Shown here in pieces: positions 1-8,964 of a DNA stretch of 64,000 nucleotides. The DNA lies in NCBI GenBank assembly GCA_026392415.1, contig JAPLCC010000047.1, positions 1 to 64,000 on the forward strand, given 5' to 3'. The stretch comes from Propionibacteriales bacterium. GTDB lineage: Bacteria; Actinomycetota; Actinomycetes; Propionibacteriales; Nocardioidaceae. Numbering within the stretch: position 1 is the first letter of the stretch; each line of letters starts with the position of its first letter. The notes under the pieces were generated by a model. The model was given only the letters and a program-made list of their open reading frames with translations, did no database searches and had not been told where the DNA came from. A program made the position numbers and the translations under genes.

Positions 1-341
1 TGCAGGCATCGACCCTCCTGCTCGCCGGGGCGGCAGTCGACGTGTTGCCCGGCGCGCGTGGTCTGGTCGGAGGTGACCTGGTCTGCGGCGAGCTGCATCG
101 CCCTGTCGGCATCGTCCTGATCGCGCTCGGGTTGGCCTCACTGCTCGCCAGCGCACTGGTGGTGCTGGGGCATGGCTTTGCGCTGACCGGCCTGCTCACC
201 GCGGGCGCGATCGGCACGTTCGTGCTCGCCTCCAGTGCCTCGTGGGCAGTGTTCGTCGTACCCGTCGCGATGGCATCGGCGATTCTGCTCGCTCTGATGA
301 CGCCTGCAATCGACCATCTCTTTCCGGCTCGGAACCAGTGA
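1..341 (+). CDS. Membrane protein of unknown function, 5' truncated by window edge
   Basis: The frame is open from base 3 to the TGA at 339-341, so the true start lies left of the window; the first possible internal start is GTG at 42. The visible 112 residues contain about three hydrophobic segments (a VGIVLIALGLASLLASALVVL stretch, a second around ALTGLLTAGAIGTFVLA and a third near the C-terminus), so it is probably an integral membrane protein. Its stop overlaps the ATG of the next gene (TGATG), which implies translational coupling. It lies just upstream of an Mce operon, but I recognise no family and assign no function. Confidence 0.6.
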   Translation, partial: QASTLLLAGAAVDVLPGARGLVGGDLVCGELHRPVGIVLIALGLASLLASALVVLGHGFALTGLLTAGAIGTFVLASSASWAVFVVPVAMASAILLALMTPAIDHLFPARNQ

Positions 342-754
342 TGGTCGACGGACGGCAGGTGCCTGCCACCTCGCCCCGGACGGGCGGGCCGGACCTCGTC
401 CTGGTCGTCGGCGGCGCCTCGCGTGGCTTCACGGTGCTGCTCCTCGGCGGCGTCGTCCAGCCGTGGGTGGGCGTGTTGTGGCAGCCCCTCGGCTACGTCT
501 GGCTCCTGGTCGTCGCGGTGGTTGCCTTCGCATGGGCCGCTTGGCCGCGCTCGGTTTCCGGAACCCTGCCTCCTGTGCGGCGGCTCGATCGGGTCGTCGG
601 CGGCATGGCCGCAGCCCTCGGCGCCTATGCGCTGGTCCTGCCCCTGGTGCTCGCGGTGTCGGGAACCGTGCCGTGGCTGCAGGTTGCACTGACCAGCGTC
701 ACCGCGGCCGTCGTCGGCTCCGTGGTCGCCGCTGTCGCACCCCTCGCCGACTGA
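341..754 (+). CDS. Small membrane protein of unknown function
   Basis: A 137-residue product starting at the ATG at 341, which shares its A with the stop codon of the preceding gene. A longer in-frame start at 242 would lie inside the upstream gene and add an arginine-rich stretch typical of a shadow frame, so it was rejected. About four hydrophobic segments are visible, including VLLLGGVVQPWVGVLW, VWLLVVAVVAFAWAAW and the C-terminal VTAAVVGSVVAAVAPL. The gene is coupled to its neighbour and precedes the Mce operon by about 155 bases. No family was recognised; a membrane accessory to lipid uptake is only a guess from position. Confidence 0.65.
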   Translation: MVDGRQVPATSPRTGGPDLVLVVGGASRGFTVLLLGGVVQPWVGVLWQPLGYVWLLVVAVVAFAWAAWPRSVSGTLPPVRRLDRVVGGMAAALGAYALVLPLVLAVSGTVPWLQVALTSVTAAVVGSVVAAVAPLAD

Positions 755-777
755 CGGCTCCCGGGGCCGTGCCCGAT

Positions 778-798
778 GGGGGGTGAAATCCACCCCCC
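778..798 (+). terminator. GC-rich hairpin between the small membrane gene and the Mce operon
   Basis: GGGGGGTG (778-785) and CACCCCCC (791-798) form a perfect 8-bp stem around a 5-base loop, 24 bases after the preceding stop codon. No T-run follows, so it is not a classical intrinsic terminator, though such T-less hairpins may act as terminators in high-GC actinobacteria. It could separate the two membrane genes from the Mce operon. Confidence 0.4.
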
Positions 799-849
799 AC
801 TGTGGATGCCCCTCGGGTGCCTGCCGCGTGACGATCAACGGGCTGGTTG

Positions 850-861
850 TGACCGCGGTCA
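850..861. promoter_or_regulatory. Perfect palindrome TGACCGCGGTCA upstream of the Mce operon
   Basis: A 12-base perfect palindrome lies 48 bases before the ATG of the first YrbE permease. A TTGTGA element at 847-852 overlaps it and could serve as a -35 box, but no convincing -10 follows at the right distance. Perfect symmetry and position suggest a repressor operator for the Mce operon; no regulator gene is adjacent, so the binding protein is unknown. Confidence 0.4.
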
Positions 862-909
862 TAGCGGCACATCAGATCGAAGTCCCACCGACCAGGCAGG
901 AGGCGAGCC

Positions 910-1770
910 ATGAGCTCCGGTACCAAGTTGCCAGCGGCCGTCGCAGCCGCTGAACCCGAGGCCGCCCCGTCACGTGGAGTCGCCCAGACCCTCCGCTCCG
1001 TCCAGGGGCCGCTCCAGCAGGTCGGCGAGATGGGCCAGTTGCTCGGCCGGGTCGTCGCCTCCGCCGTTCGGCAACCGCGCGGCTACTGGGGCGACGTGCG
1101 TGACCAGATGTACGACACGCTGCGTCTCTGCTGGATCCCCATGATGTTCTCCTGCTTCTGCTTCGGGTTCGGTGCACCTGGCCTCCAGGCCGGCAACCTC
1201 TACATCCTCTTCGGGATCCCGGAGCGGCTCGGCTCCTTCTTCGTGATGGCGAGCGTGCGTGAGTTCGCGCCGTGGATCAACGCGATGGTGGTGGCCGGTG
1301 TGATGGGAACAGCGATCACCGCCGACCTGGGTGCCCGTCGCATCAGGGAAGAGCTCGACGCCATGGAGGTGCTGGGCCTCGACCCGGTTCGGGTGCTGAT
1401 CCTGCCGCGGGTGATCGCGGTGACGATCATGACGGGTCTGATGGACCTGATCGCGTTGGCGTTCGGTGTGCTCGGCGGCTACGTCGCCGCGCTGCAACTG
1501 GGCTCGTCGAGCTCGGCCTTCACCGCGAACTTCTTCGCCAACGCCACCACGACCGACATCTGGGCGAGCGTGCTCAAGACGACGCTCTTCGGCCTGATCA
1601 TCTCGGTCGTCTGCTGCTACAAGGGCTTCACCGCCAGTGGTGGGCCGGCCGGCGTGGGCCGCGCGGTCAACCAGGCGGTCGTGATCGCGTTCGCCGCGAT
1701 CTGGTCCTTCAACTTCGTGTTCACGACCATCCTGCTCGGGCTCGCGCCCGAGATCCAGGTCTACCGGTAG
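910..1770 (+). CDS. MlaE/YrbE-family ABC permease, first of the Mce pair
   Basis: A 286-residue permease of the MlaE (YrbE) family, the membrane-embedded subunit that works with a Mkl-type ATPase and Mce proteins to import lipids or sterols. A strong AGGAGG box at 899-904 fixes the ATG start. After a roughly 70-residue soluble N-terminus come hydrophobic segments around residues 78-95 and several later ones. The conserved family stretch between helices is clear (ADLGARRIREELDAMEVLGL, about residues 138-157), followed by PRVIAVTIMTG. It is the first transporter gene of the operon and is followed after 11 bases by the second YrbE. YrbE1A-like by gene order. Confidence 0.93.
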   Translation: MSSGTKLPAAVAAAEPEAAPSRGVAQTLRSVQGPLQQVGEMGQLLGRVVASAVRQPRGYWGDVRDQMYDTLRLCWIPMMFSCFCFGFGAPGLQAGNLYILFGIPERLGSFFVMASVREFAPWINAMVVAGVMGTAITADLGARRIREELDAMEVLGLDPVRVLILPRVIAVTIMTGLMDLIALAFGVLGGYVAALQLGSSSSAFTANFFANATTTDIWASVLKTTLFGLIISVVCCYKGFTASGGPAGVGRAVNQAVVIAFAAIWSFNFVFTTILLGLAPEIQVYR

Positions 1771-1781
1771 AGGGGCCTGAA

Positions 1782-2675
1782 ATGACGCTTGCACCCGAAC
1801 GCCCCGACCCGTCCCGGGGCCCCGAGGGTCGCGCCGCCGAGGTGGCCGACTCGCTGCGGATGGCACAGGGCGGCACCCGCGTGAAGAAGTCGATGGGCGC
1901 TTCGCTGCAGACCGGCTTCGCCGAAGCCGGTGAGATCGTCCGGTTCTCCGGGAGCGTGATCCGCAGCTTCCGTGACGTCCGCCTGTACAGCACCGAGGTG
2001 CTGCACCAGGCCGGCGTCCTCATCCTCACCAGTGGGCTGATCATCTGGGCCATGCAGGGCGTGATGGGCACGGTCTGCGGTCTGGAGGCGAGCTACACCC
2101 TCAAGCAGATCGGTGCACCGCTCTACTCCGGCATCTTCAACGCGTTCTGCAGCCTGCGCGAGATGTCGCCGTACATGTGGGGCTACATCTTCGCCGCCAA
2201 GGTCGGGTGCGGCCTGGTCGCCGAGCTCGGGTCGATGCGGATCTCGGACGAGATCGACGCCCTCGAGGTGATGGGCGTGAAGTCCAGGGCCTATCTCGTC
2301 GGCACCCGGATCCTGGCTGCCTGGATCGCCATTCCGTTCCTCTACACGGTCGGGCTCGCCGTCATGTACGTGACGATGTACCTCGTCACGGTGGTCCAGC
2401 TCGGCGGCGTCTCCCCGGGTGGCTACCTCTACATCTTCTGGCTCTACCAGAACCCACTGGACTTCCTGTACTCCCAGATCAAGGTCATGAGCTACGGCAC
2501 GACGATCGTGTTCGTCGGCTGCTACTACGGGTTCAACGCCAGCGGCGGATCTGTCGGAGTCGGCCGGGCCACAGCCAAGTCGATGATGGTGAACATGGTC
2601 CTCATCCACGTGCTGGGGGTCCTCACGACACAGCTCTTCTGGGGGCTCAGCCCCAATGCGCCGATCGCGAATTAG
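1782..2675 (+). CDS. MlaE/YrbE-family ABC permease, second of the Mce pair
   Basis: A 297-residue permease starting at ATG 1782; the frame is open further upstream but that part overlaps the first permease. It has the same family signature (AELGSMRISDEIDALEVMGV) and the C-terminal NASGGSVGVGRATAKSMMVN stretch shared with its partner, plus five or six membrane segments after a soluble N-terminal 70 residues. Permeases of this family act as dimers, and paired YrbE proteins in Mce systems probably form a heterodimer. YrbE1B-like by position. A 72-base gap separates it from the ATPase gene. Confidence 0.92.
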   Translation: MTLAPERPDPSRGPEGRAAEVADSLRMAQGGTRVKKSMGASLQTGFAEAGEIVRFSGSVIRSFRDVRLYSTEVLHQAGVLILTSGLIIWAMQGVMGTVCGLEASYTLKQIGAPLYSGIFNAFCSLREMSPYMWGYIFAAKVGCGLVAELGSMRISDEIDALEVMGVKSRAYLVGTRILAAWIAIPFLYTVGLAVMYVTMYLVTVVQLGGVSPGGYLYIFWLYQNPLDFLYSQIKVMSYGTTIVFVGCYYGFNASGGSVGVGRATAKSMMVNMVLIHVLGVLTTQLFWGLSPNAPIAN

Positions 2676-2747
2676 CCGCAGGGCAGGGCGATTCATGCCC
2701 TTGCCTTCGCCGGCCCGTCCGACCTGTCCTTCCACCAGGAGCCTTCG

Positions 2748-3602
2748 ATGACTGCTTCCACCGTGACCCTCCAAGGCACGACGCCCGACGCCGCCAGCTC
2801 GTCCGCCTCTGCCCTCGGCACCGACGGAACGCTCTCCGCCGACGGCACTCCCCACACGATGGAGGTGCGCAACGTCCACAAGACGTTCGGCTCCTTCAAG
2901 GTGCTGCAGGGCCTCGACCTCAACTTCCAGGACAACGCGATCACCACCGTCCTCGGTCCCTCGGGCACGGGCAAGTCGGTGCTCATCAAGCACCTCGTCG
3001 GCCTGCTGGAGCCTGACGAGGGCGACGTCGTGATCTTCGGAAACAACCTGTGGGGCATGACTGAGCACGAGCGCTACGAGATCCGCAAGAAGATGGGCGT
3101 CCTGTTCCAGGACGGCGCGCTCTTCGGATCGATGAACGTCTTCGACAACACCGCGTTTCCCCTGCGCAAGCACACCGACAAGAGCGAGGACGAGATCCGC
3201 GAGATCGTCCTCGCGCGGCTGACCGAGGTCGGCCTGGACCGCTCACTGCACAAGTACCCGAGCGAGGTCTCGGGCGGGATGCGCAAGCGCGCCGGATTCG
3301 CCCGCGCCATGGTGATGGAGCCGAAGATCGTCTTCTTCGACGAGCCGGACTCCGGGCTGGACCCGGTCCGCACCAGCCTGCTCAACGACGTCATCCTCGA
3401 CATGCATGCGCAGCACGGTGGCACCTACCTCCTGGTCACCCACGACATCCGTACGGCGCGCAAGGTGTCGGACTACGTCGGCCTGATCTGGAAGGGCAAG
3501 ACCGTCCACTACGGCCCGGCAGAGGAAGCGTTCGAGCACGACGACCCGTTCGTGCGCCAGTTCCTCAGCGGTGACTCCGCCGGACCTCTCGGGATGGACT
3601 GA
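2748..3602 (+). CDS. mceG: Mce-system ABC transporter ATPase (Mkl/MceG type)
   Basis: A 284-residue ATP-binding subunit that powers the YrbE permeases. All ABC motifs are present: Walker A GPSGTGKS (70-77), Q-loop Q121, signature SGGMRK (175-180), Walker B with DE at 198-199 and the switch histidine H232. The best family match is the MlaF/Mkl group (FQDGALFGSMNV, EPDSGLDPV). An N-terminal extension of about 38 residues, rich in Ser/Thr/Ala, precedes the ABC domain; the start is supported by AGGAGC five bases upstream. It lies between the permease pair and the mce genes, whereas mycobacterial mceG is unlinked to its mce operons. Confidence 0.93.
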   Translation: MTASTVTLQGTTPDAASSSASALGTDGTLSADGTPHTMEVRNVHKTFGSFKVLQGLDLNFQDNAITTVLGPSGTGKSVLIKHLVGLLEPDEGDVVIFGNNLWGMTEHERYEIRKKMGVLFQDGALFGSMNVFDNTAFPLRKHTDKSEDEIREIVLARLTEVGLDRSLHKYPSEVSGGMRKRAGFARAMVMEPKIVFFDEPDSGLDPVRTSLLNDVILDMHAQHGGTYLLVTHDIRTARKVSDYVGLIWKGKTVHYGPAEEAFEHDDPFVRQFLSGDSAGPLGMD

Positions 3603-3604
3603 TC

Positions 3605-4849
3605 GTGGCTGAACCTTCTCGCTCGACCCGCCTGCTCCGTACGGCCGTTCCGCTCGCGGTGGTCGCTGTCGCGAGCCTCGCGGCCGTGGGCCGCGACGGC
3701 TACGAGGTGCAGGTGACCCTCGAATCGGCGACCAGTGTCGTCGCCGGCTCGCCCGTCCAGGTCAACGGCTTCGACGCAGGCAAGGTGGAGAAGATCGACG
3801 TCGTCGATGGTGCAGCCCGGCTCACTCTCTCGCTCGACGAGGACATCGCGCCCCTGCACGACGGCGCCGTCGTGATGGTCGGGTGGAAGGCAACACTCAG
3901 CGAGCGACTGGTCGAAGTGACCGACGGTCCGGAGAAGAACGCCGAGATCCCGGACGGTGGCCGGCTGGCGGGAACCATGCCGGCGCCGACCGAGATCGAC
4001 GACATCCTCAACAGCCTCGATGCCCCGACCCGCGAGAAGCTCCAGTCGCTGCTAGGCAACACCAGCGAGGTCCTCGGCGGAAAGGAGGACGAGTTCGGCG
4101 CGACCCTGCGCACCGGCGGGCCCGCACTGCGTGAGCTGGGCCAGTTGCTGAAGGCACTCGGCACCGACGGTCCGGCGATCCGGCACCTCGCCACTCGCCT
4201 CGACGACCTGCTCGCGATCGTCGCCGAGCGTGACACCGAGGTCCAGGCTGTCGTCTCGTCCCTCAGCGGCCTGACCGAACGGGTCGCCAACGAGCGCCAG
4301 CAGTTGCGCGGCACCCTCAAGGCGCTTCCTCCCACGTTGGAGCAGGCCACCAAGACCCTCGGCGACGTCCCCGATGCCGTGGACGACGTCGAGCCCCTGC
4401 TCGCGGATCTCGAGCCGGCGACCGCCAAGCTCGGTCCTGTCTCCCGAGATCTCGCCCCGCTGCTCGAGGACCTGCGGCCCTTCGCTGCGGATCTTCGTCC
4501 GACGCTCGGCAGCCTCGACTCCCTGCTGGAGGTCACGCCCGGACTGCTCGACACCGTCGACTCGGTGTCGCCCCAGGCCACGTCGATCCTGGCTGACCTC
4601 AAGAGCCCCGTCGCGTTCCTCCGGCCCTACACCCCCGAGATCGGCGGGTTCTTCAGCACCTGGGCGTCGGCGTTCGCGAACTACGACACCAACAGCAACT
4701 TCGCCCGGATCCACGCACAGGCCGGCACCACCTCGTTCAACGAGAACCCCGGCGTCGTACCGCCGGGAGTGACCAACGACCCCTTCCCGGAGCCCGGCGA
4801 GATCGTCGGTCAGGCCTGGACCGATGCCAACGGGAGTGAGCTGGAATGA
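3605..4849 (+). CDS. Mce family lipid-transfer protein, first of six (MceA position)
   Basis: A 414-residue cell-envelope protein beginning with GTG two bases after the ATPase stop. One N-terminal membrane anchor (about residues 10-26) is followed by the MCE/MlaD domain (about 33-125: YEVQVTLESATSVVAGSPVQ, later SERLVEVTDGP) and a long helical region with repeated leucines and motifs such as ATRLDDLLAIV and LRPTLGSLDSLL that builds the coiled shaft of Mce hexamers. The C-terminus is Pro/Gly rich. It shares a 4-base overlap with the next mce gene. The six different Mce proteins of such operons form a hetero-hexameric tunnel; the letter is assigned only by order. Confidence 0.9.
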   Translation: MAEPSRSTRLLRTAVPLAVVAVASLAAVGRDGYEVQVTLESATSVVAGSPVQVNGFDAGKVEKIDVVDGAARLTLSLDEDIAPLHDGAVVMVGWKATLSERLVEVTDGPEKNAEIPDGGRLAGTMPAPTEIDDILNSLDAPTREKLQSLLGNTSEVLGGKEDEFGATLRTGGPALRELGQLLKALGTDGPAIRHLATRLDDLLAIVAERDTEVQAVVSSLSGLTERVANERQQLRGTLKALPPTLEQATKTLGDVPDAVDDVEPLLADLEPATAKLGPVSRDLAPLLEDLRPFAADLRPTLGSLDSLLEVTPGLLDTVDSVSPQATSILADLKSPVAFLRPYTPEIGGFFSTWASAFANYDTNSNFARIHAQAGTTSFNENPGVVPPGVTNDPFPEPGEIVGQAWTDANGSELE

Positions 4850-6273
4850 GCAGCGCCCAACCCACGAGTCATGCCCTTCGACAGGTTGCCAGCCGCGCCC
4901 GGGTCACTGTGGTCGTCGTCGTCCTGCTGATCCTCAGCGCGCTGGTCGGCGGCAGCATGATGGCCTCGGGTCCGGACAGCCGGTTGATGCTGCGGGCGAC
5001 GTTCGCCGATGCGAGCCCCCTGCTGGAAGGCAACGACGTGCGCCTCTGCGGCGTCAAGGTCGGCACCATCGCCGCGATGCGGGTGGTCGAAGGCGGCGCC
5101 GAGGTCACGGTGGAACTGGACAAGGCGGCGCTTCCGGTCCACCAGGACGCGAAGCTCACGATTCGCCCCGTGTCGCTCCTCGGGGAGCGGTACGTCGAAC
5201 TCGACCGCGGCAGTGCCGATGCACCTGTCCTGGCGGACGGCGCCCGGCTCGGCCCCGACCAGACCGGCTCGAGCGTGGACCTCGACCAGGTCCTCAACAC
5301 GCTGGACGAGCCCACGGCCGAAGGTCTCGCGACCCTGGTCGGCACCCTCGGCCAGGGCATGGACGGAAACGGCGACGACCTCGAGCGCGCGCTGGCTGCG
5401 CTCGCTCCTGCCCTGCAGGACACCAGCGGTGTCACCGAGACGCTGAAGGAGCAGAACGCCACGCTCGGTTCGCTCGTGGAGTCGCTCTCGAAGGTCGCCT
5501 CAGGTGTCGGCACCGCCAACGGCAAGGAATTGGACCGGCTGATCGCCGCTTCGACGACGATCCTGGACCGGACCCGCGTCAACGAGTCCGCCTTCCGCGC
5601 GATGCTCGGTCAGCTGCCGTCGACGATGCGCGCGGCGATCACGACCCTGCGGCAGGTCGAGGGAACGGCGAACGCGGCGACGCCCACCCTGAAGGCACTG
5701 CGGCCGACCACGGCCGACCTGAAGGAGATCAGCGGCGAGTTGCTCGACTTCGCCAACGCCGCCGATCCTGCGCTGGCCGCGGCCAATCCGGTGCTGAAGA
5801 AGGCGGACGCGTTGATCGAGAACGCCCGACCCGTGGCGAAACTGCTGCGCCAGCAGTCGCCCGCCATCCTCAGCGACGCGAAGTCCCTGGACCCGCTGAC
5901 GCGCGACCTCGTCGGAGACTTCAGGGCCGTCATGGAGTTCGTGCGCGGCTGGGCCCTGGCCACCAACGGCAAGGACGGCCTGGCCCACTACTTCCGGGCT
6001 GGCCTGGTGCTCACGGACTACTCCGTGACCGGGCTGCTGCCCGGAGGTCTTCCGACCGGCGCCACGAGCGGAACCCCCGCGAAGTCCGGCAAGCAACCGC
6101 GGGCCGGCAGCGCCGGTTCAGGGACAGGCGCGCTCGTGCCGGACCTCCTCGACAGCGTGGGAGGCCTGCTCAGCGGCCTCCTCTCGCCCCGGACCGACCG
6201 GACCGGCGGGGTCACCGGACTCACCCCCACCCAGGAGCGCAACGCGCTCGGCCTGCTCCTCGGAGGTTCGTGA
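4846..6273 (+). CDS. Mce family lipid-transfer protein, second of six (MceB position)
   Basis: A 475-residue Mce protein overlapping the previous gene by four bases (ATGA). An N-terminal membrane helix (VTVVVVVLLILSALVGGSMM) is followed by an MCE domain (about residues 45-145, with ASPLLEGNDVRLCGVKVG and SLLGERYVELDRG) and a long alpha-helical region. The last roughly 100 residues are Gly/Ser/Pro rich and look disordered. A cysteine in the MCE domain (LCGVK) is not in a lipobox context. The gene is translationally coupled within the mce run and presumably contributes one chain to the lipid-conducting hexamer. Confidence 0.9.
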   Translation: MSSAQPTSHALRQVASRARVTVVVVVLLILSALVGGSMMASGPDSRLMLRATFADASPLLEGNDVRLCGVKVGTIAAMRVVEGGAEVTVELDKAALPVHQDAKLTIRPVSLLGERYVELDRGSADAPVLADGARLGPDQTGSSVDLDQVLNTLDEPTAEGLATLVGTLGQGMDGNGDDLERALAALAPALQDTSGVTETLKEQNATLGSLVESLSKVASGVGTANGKELDRLIAASTTILDRTRVNESAFRAMLGQLPSTMRAAITTLRQVEGTANAATPTLKALRPTTADLKEISGELLDFANAADPALAAANPVLKKADALIENARPVAKLLRQQSPAILSDAKSLDPLTRDLVGDFRAVMEFVRGWALATNGKDGLAHYFRAGLVLTDYSVTGLLPGGLPTGATSGTPAKSGKQPRAGSAGSGTGALVPDLLDSVGGLLSGLLSPRTDRTGGVTGLTPTQERNALGLLLGGS

Positions 6274-6274
6274 A

Positions 6275-7561
6275 ATGTCTGCAGTCGCCCGCAAGGAACG
6301 CAAACGTGTCGGGTCCGTCCGGGTCGGCACGGCGACGCTGGTCGGCGCCGCTGCGTTCTCCGCGTTCGCCCTGACCGCCCAGAACGGAATGCCCGACTAC
6401 GTCCCCGGCGTCTCGCGGACGTCGGTCGAGGTGGAGTTCGTCGACGCCGGCGCACTGCGCGCTGGGGACGACGTACGGATCGCTGGCGTCCGCGCCGGAT
6501 TCGTGAACTCGATCGACCTCGTCGACGGCGTCCCGGTCGCCAGTCTCGAACTCGACAACGGCCGCACCGTCCATGGCGACGCCAGCGCCACCATCGGCGC
6601 CCGCTCCGCTCTCGGACAGAAGTACGTCGAGCTCGACCCGGGCACGCCGGATGCCGGCGAGCTGGACGGCCCGATCCGGGCCGATCGGACCAGCGGCTCG
6701 GTGGAGCTGGATGCCGTGCTGGACACCCTGGACGCGAAGACCCGCAAGGCGACCGGTGTGGCTCTGCGCGAGATCGGTGGTGGCATGGCGGGTCGCGGCA
6801 CCGACCTGAACGACGGCCTCTCCACCCTGGACCAGAACCTCGAGGATCTGGGTGTCCTCTCCCGCTCGCTCGACTCTGCTCAGGGCGCGGACCTCACCCG
6901 GCTGCTCCGCACGACCGAGGTGCTCGCCACAGCGCTCGACGGACAGCAGTCGGAGCTGGCGGGTCTGACCCGAGACACCGGCATCACTCTCGATGCGTTG
7001 GCCGTGGACGGAGGGGATCCGCTCGACCAGGCGATCCGACAGTCGCCCGAGACGCTCGAGGCCGTCCGGGGTGCGCTCGAATCCCTCGACGGACCACTGG
7101 CCGACACCCGCACGGCGGTGCAGGCGCTGAGGCCGGGAGTGGAGGCGCTCGGCCTCGCGCTCCCGGACACGCGTGCACTCCTTCGTGATGCGGTGAAGCC
7201 GTTGAAGAAGGTGCCCGGCGTCTCCGACGACGCCGATGCGGCGGTCGACGACCTGACTCCGCTCCTGAAGGACGCGCGCCCCGTCGTACGGGATCTGGGC
7301 ACCGCTTTCACGCGGGCCGAGGCGCCGCTGGCAACGCTGGCGCCGTACTCCCTGGAAGTGCTGCTCTTCTTCCAGAACGCGTCGAGCGCCCTCAGCCAGG
7401 GCGACGCTGCGGGCAACTGGTTGCGGTTCTACCCGGTGGTGAACCCGGAGAACGTCATCGGCAACCTCCCGATCCAGAACCCGTTCCTCAAGCGCCAGCC
7501 CTACCCCGCGCCCGGTGAGGCACCGGCTCACCGGACCAACAACGTGAAGGTGACGCCATGA
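6275..7561 (+). CDS. Mce family lipid-transfer protein, third of six (MceC position)
   Basis: A 428-residue Mce protein whose ATG lies one base after the previous stop; a GGAGG box overlaps the end of the previous gene. A short N-terminal membrane helix (TLVGAAAFSAFALT) precedes the MCE domain, with VEFVDAGALRAGDDVRIAGV and ALGQKYVELDPG as conserved pieces. A heptad-rich helical region follows. The C-terminal part has the APLATLAPYSLEVLLFFQNA stretch, which is shared in variant form by several Mce proteins of this operon. It overlaps the next gene by four bases. Confidence 0.9.
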   Translation: MSAVARKERKRVGSVRVGTATLVGAAAFSAFALTAQNGMPDYVPGVSRTSVEVEFVDAGALRAGDDVRIAGVRAGFVNSIDLVDGVPVASLELDNGRTVHGDASATIGARSALGQKYVELDPGTPDAGELDGPIRADRTSGSVELDAVLDTLDAKTRKATGVALREIGGGMAGRGTDLNDGLSTLDQNLEDLGVLSRSLDSAQGADLTRLLRTTEVLATALDGQQSELAGLTRDTGITLDALAVDGGDPLDQAIRQSPETLEAVRGALESLDGPLADTRTAVQALRPGVEALGLALPDTRALLRDAVKPLKKVPGVSDDADAAVDDLTPLLKDARPVVRDLGTAFTRAEAPLATLAPYSLEVLLFFQNASSALSQGDAAGNWLRFYPVVNPENVIGNLPIQNPFLKRQPYPAPGEAPAHRTNNVKVTP

Positions 7562-8964
7562 GTACGCGCCGGAAGCCCTCGGTGCCACTGCACCTGTCGT
7601 CGGCGCGGATCGGCGTGGTCATCCTCGTGGTGACGCTGCTGGTGTCGGTCGCGCTGTTCAACAAGGACCGGATCAACTCGATGCTGCTGGGCGGTGACAA
7701 GGTCGAGGTCCACTTCGACCGTGCCTACAAGCTGCGTGCCCACGTCAGCCAGGTGAAGGTCGCCTTCGTGGTGGTCGGCAAGGTCGTCGCGGTCCGATCC
7801 GAAGGCGACGACGCGGTCGTCGAGCTCAAGGTCGAGAGCGACGTGCTCGAGTCCCTGGGCAGTGAACCGTCCGCAACGATCCGACCGACCACGCTTCTCG
7901 GCGGCTCCTACTTCGTCGACCTGCAGCCGGGCGGTGACCCGGGCGCGTTCACGGCCGGTTCGATTCCCGTCGAGCGAACGGCGGTGCCGGTCGAGCTCGA
8001 CAAGGTGGCGCGCGCCCTGCAGCCGAACGCCCGAGCCGGGCTCCAGGGCACCGTCAGAAACCTCGACGAGGCGCTCGACGAAGAAGGCGAGCGCGCCCTG
8101 CGTGACCTGGTCGACGCCGCTCCCGCTGCCCTCGACCCCGCCGCGGAGGTCCTGGACGCAGCCCAGGGCCTGCATCCGAACCGGGACCTCACCGACCTGA
8201 CCTCCGGGATGGAGAACCTCGGCCGCGTGCTGAGCCGCAAGGACGGTCAGCTCGACCAGATCCTGACTGACCTCCAATCCGCGTCCGGGGTCCTGGACAA
8301 CCGGTCATCCGACGTCGCCACTGCGGTCGACACGCTTCCGGATGCACTCGACTCGACCCGAACCGGCCTCGCCGACCTGTCCGGAAGCCTCGACACCCTG
8401 CGGGACGTCTCGGCCGACACCCGCCCTCTCGTGCGCCAGCTCGACAAGACCCTCGGCGTCGCTGGTCCCGTCGTGAAGGACGCCCGCCCTCTCGTCGCAG
8501 ACCTCCGCAGCCTGATGAGTGACGCCCGACCTGTCGTCAACGCACTCGTTCCGACGTCGGAGAGCGCGGACGCCGTGCTCACCGATCTCGAGGGCAAGGT
8601 CCTCGACCGCGTGGACAAGGACGTCATGCCCTGGCTGCACGCGAAGTACGTCGGGAAGGGGCCCTATCAGCGCACCTCCGGCGCGAAGCCGACCTATCAG
8701 GAGCTTGCCTACATGTTCGCCACTCTGGACCGCGCTTCCGGGCAGGTCGACAAGAACGGCCACGCCGTGGGTTTCCAGCCCGGCATCGGGTCCGGCTCCG
8801 TCGGCGGCATCCCGATCTCGCTCGAGCAGATGTTCAAGATCCTCACCGAGGCCTTCTACCTGCCGCAGCCGGTCGACACGCTCCCGCCCGTCAGCGGCGG
8901 TGGCGGCACGCCGTCGAACACGCTCGACAACCTCCTGTCCGGACTTCTCGGAGGTGGTCGGTGA
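7558..8964 (+). CDS. Mce family lipid-transfer protein, fourth of six (MceD position)
   Basis: A 468-residue Mce protein, four-base overlap with both neighbours. The N-terminal helix (IGVVILVVTLLVSVALF) anchors it; the MCE domain runs from about residue 45 to 135 (VEVHFDRAYKLRAHVSQVKV, LLGGSYFVDLQPGG). It diverges somewhat from its siblings in the first strands of the domain. The helical shaft region contains several DARPLVADLRSL-like repeats. The C-terminal tail is Gly/Pro/Ser rich (PPVSGGGGTPSN). Role inferred as one subunit of the Mce hexamer linking the inner membrane to the outer envelope. Confidence 0.9.
   Translation: MSTRRKPSVPLHLSSARIGVVILVVTLLVSVALFNKDRINSMLLGGDKVEVHFDRAYKLRAHVSQVKVAFVVVGKVVAVRSEGDDAVVELKVESDVLESLGSEPSATIRPTTLLGGSYFVDLQPGGDPGAFTAGSIPVERTAVPVELDKVARALQPNARAGLQGTVRNLDEALDEEGERALRDLVDAAPAALDPAAEVLDAAQGLHPNRDLTDLTSGMENLGRVLSRKDGQLDQILTDLQSASGVLDNRSSDVATAVDTLPDALDSTRTGLADLSGSLDTLRDVSADTRPLVRQLDKTLGVAGPVVKDARPLVADLRSLMSDARPVVNALVPTSESADAVLTDLEGKVLDRVDKDVMPWLHAKYVGKGPYQRTSGAKPTYQELAYMFATLDRASGQVDKNGHAVGFQPGIGSGSVGGIPISLEQMFKILTEAFYLPQPVDTLPPVSGGGGTPSNTLDNLLSGLLGGGR

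Noticed and set aside
2683-2705. GGGC/GCCC pairing in the permease-ATPase gap as a terminator
   Set aside because: The stem is only about five continuous pairs with no T-run, and the genes on both sides belong to one transporter.
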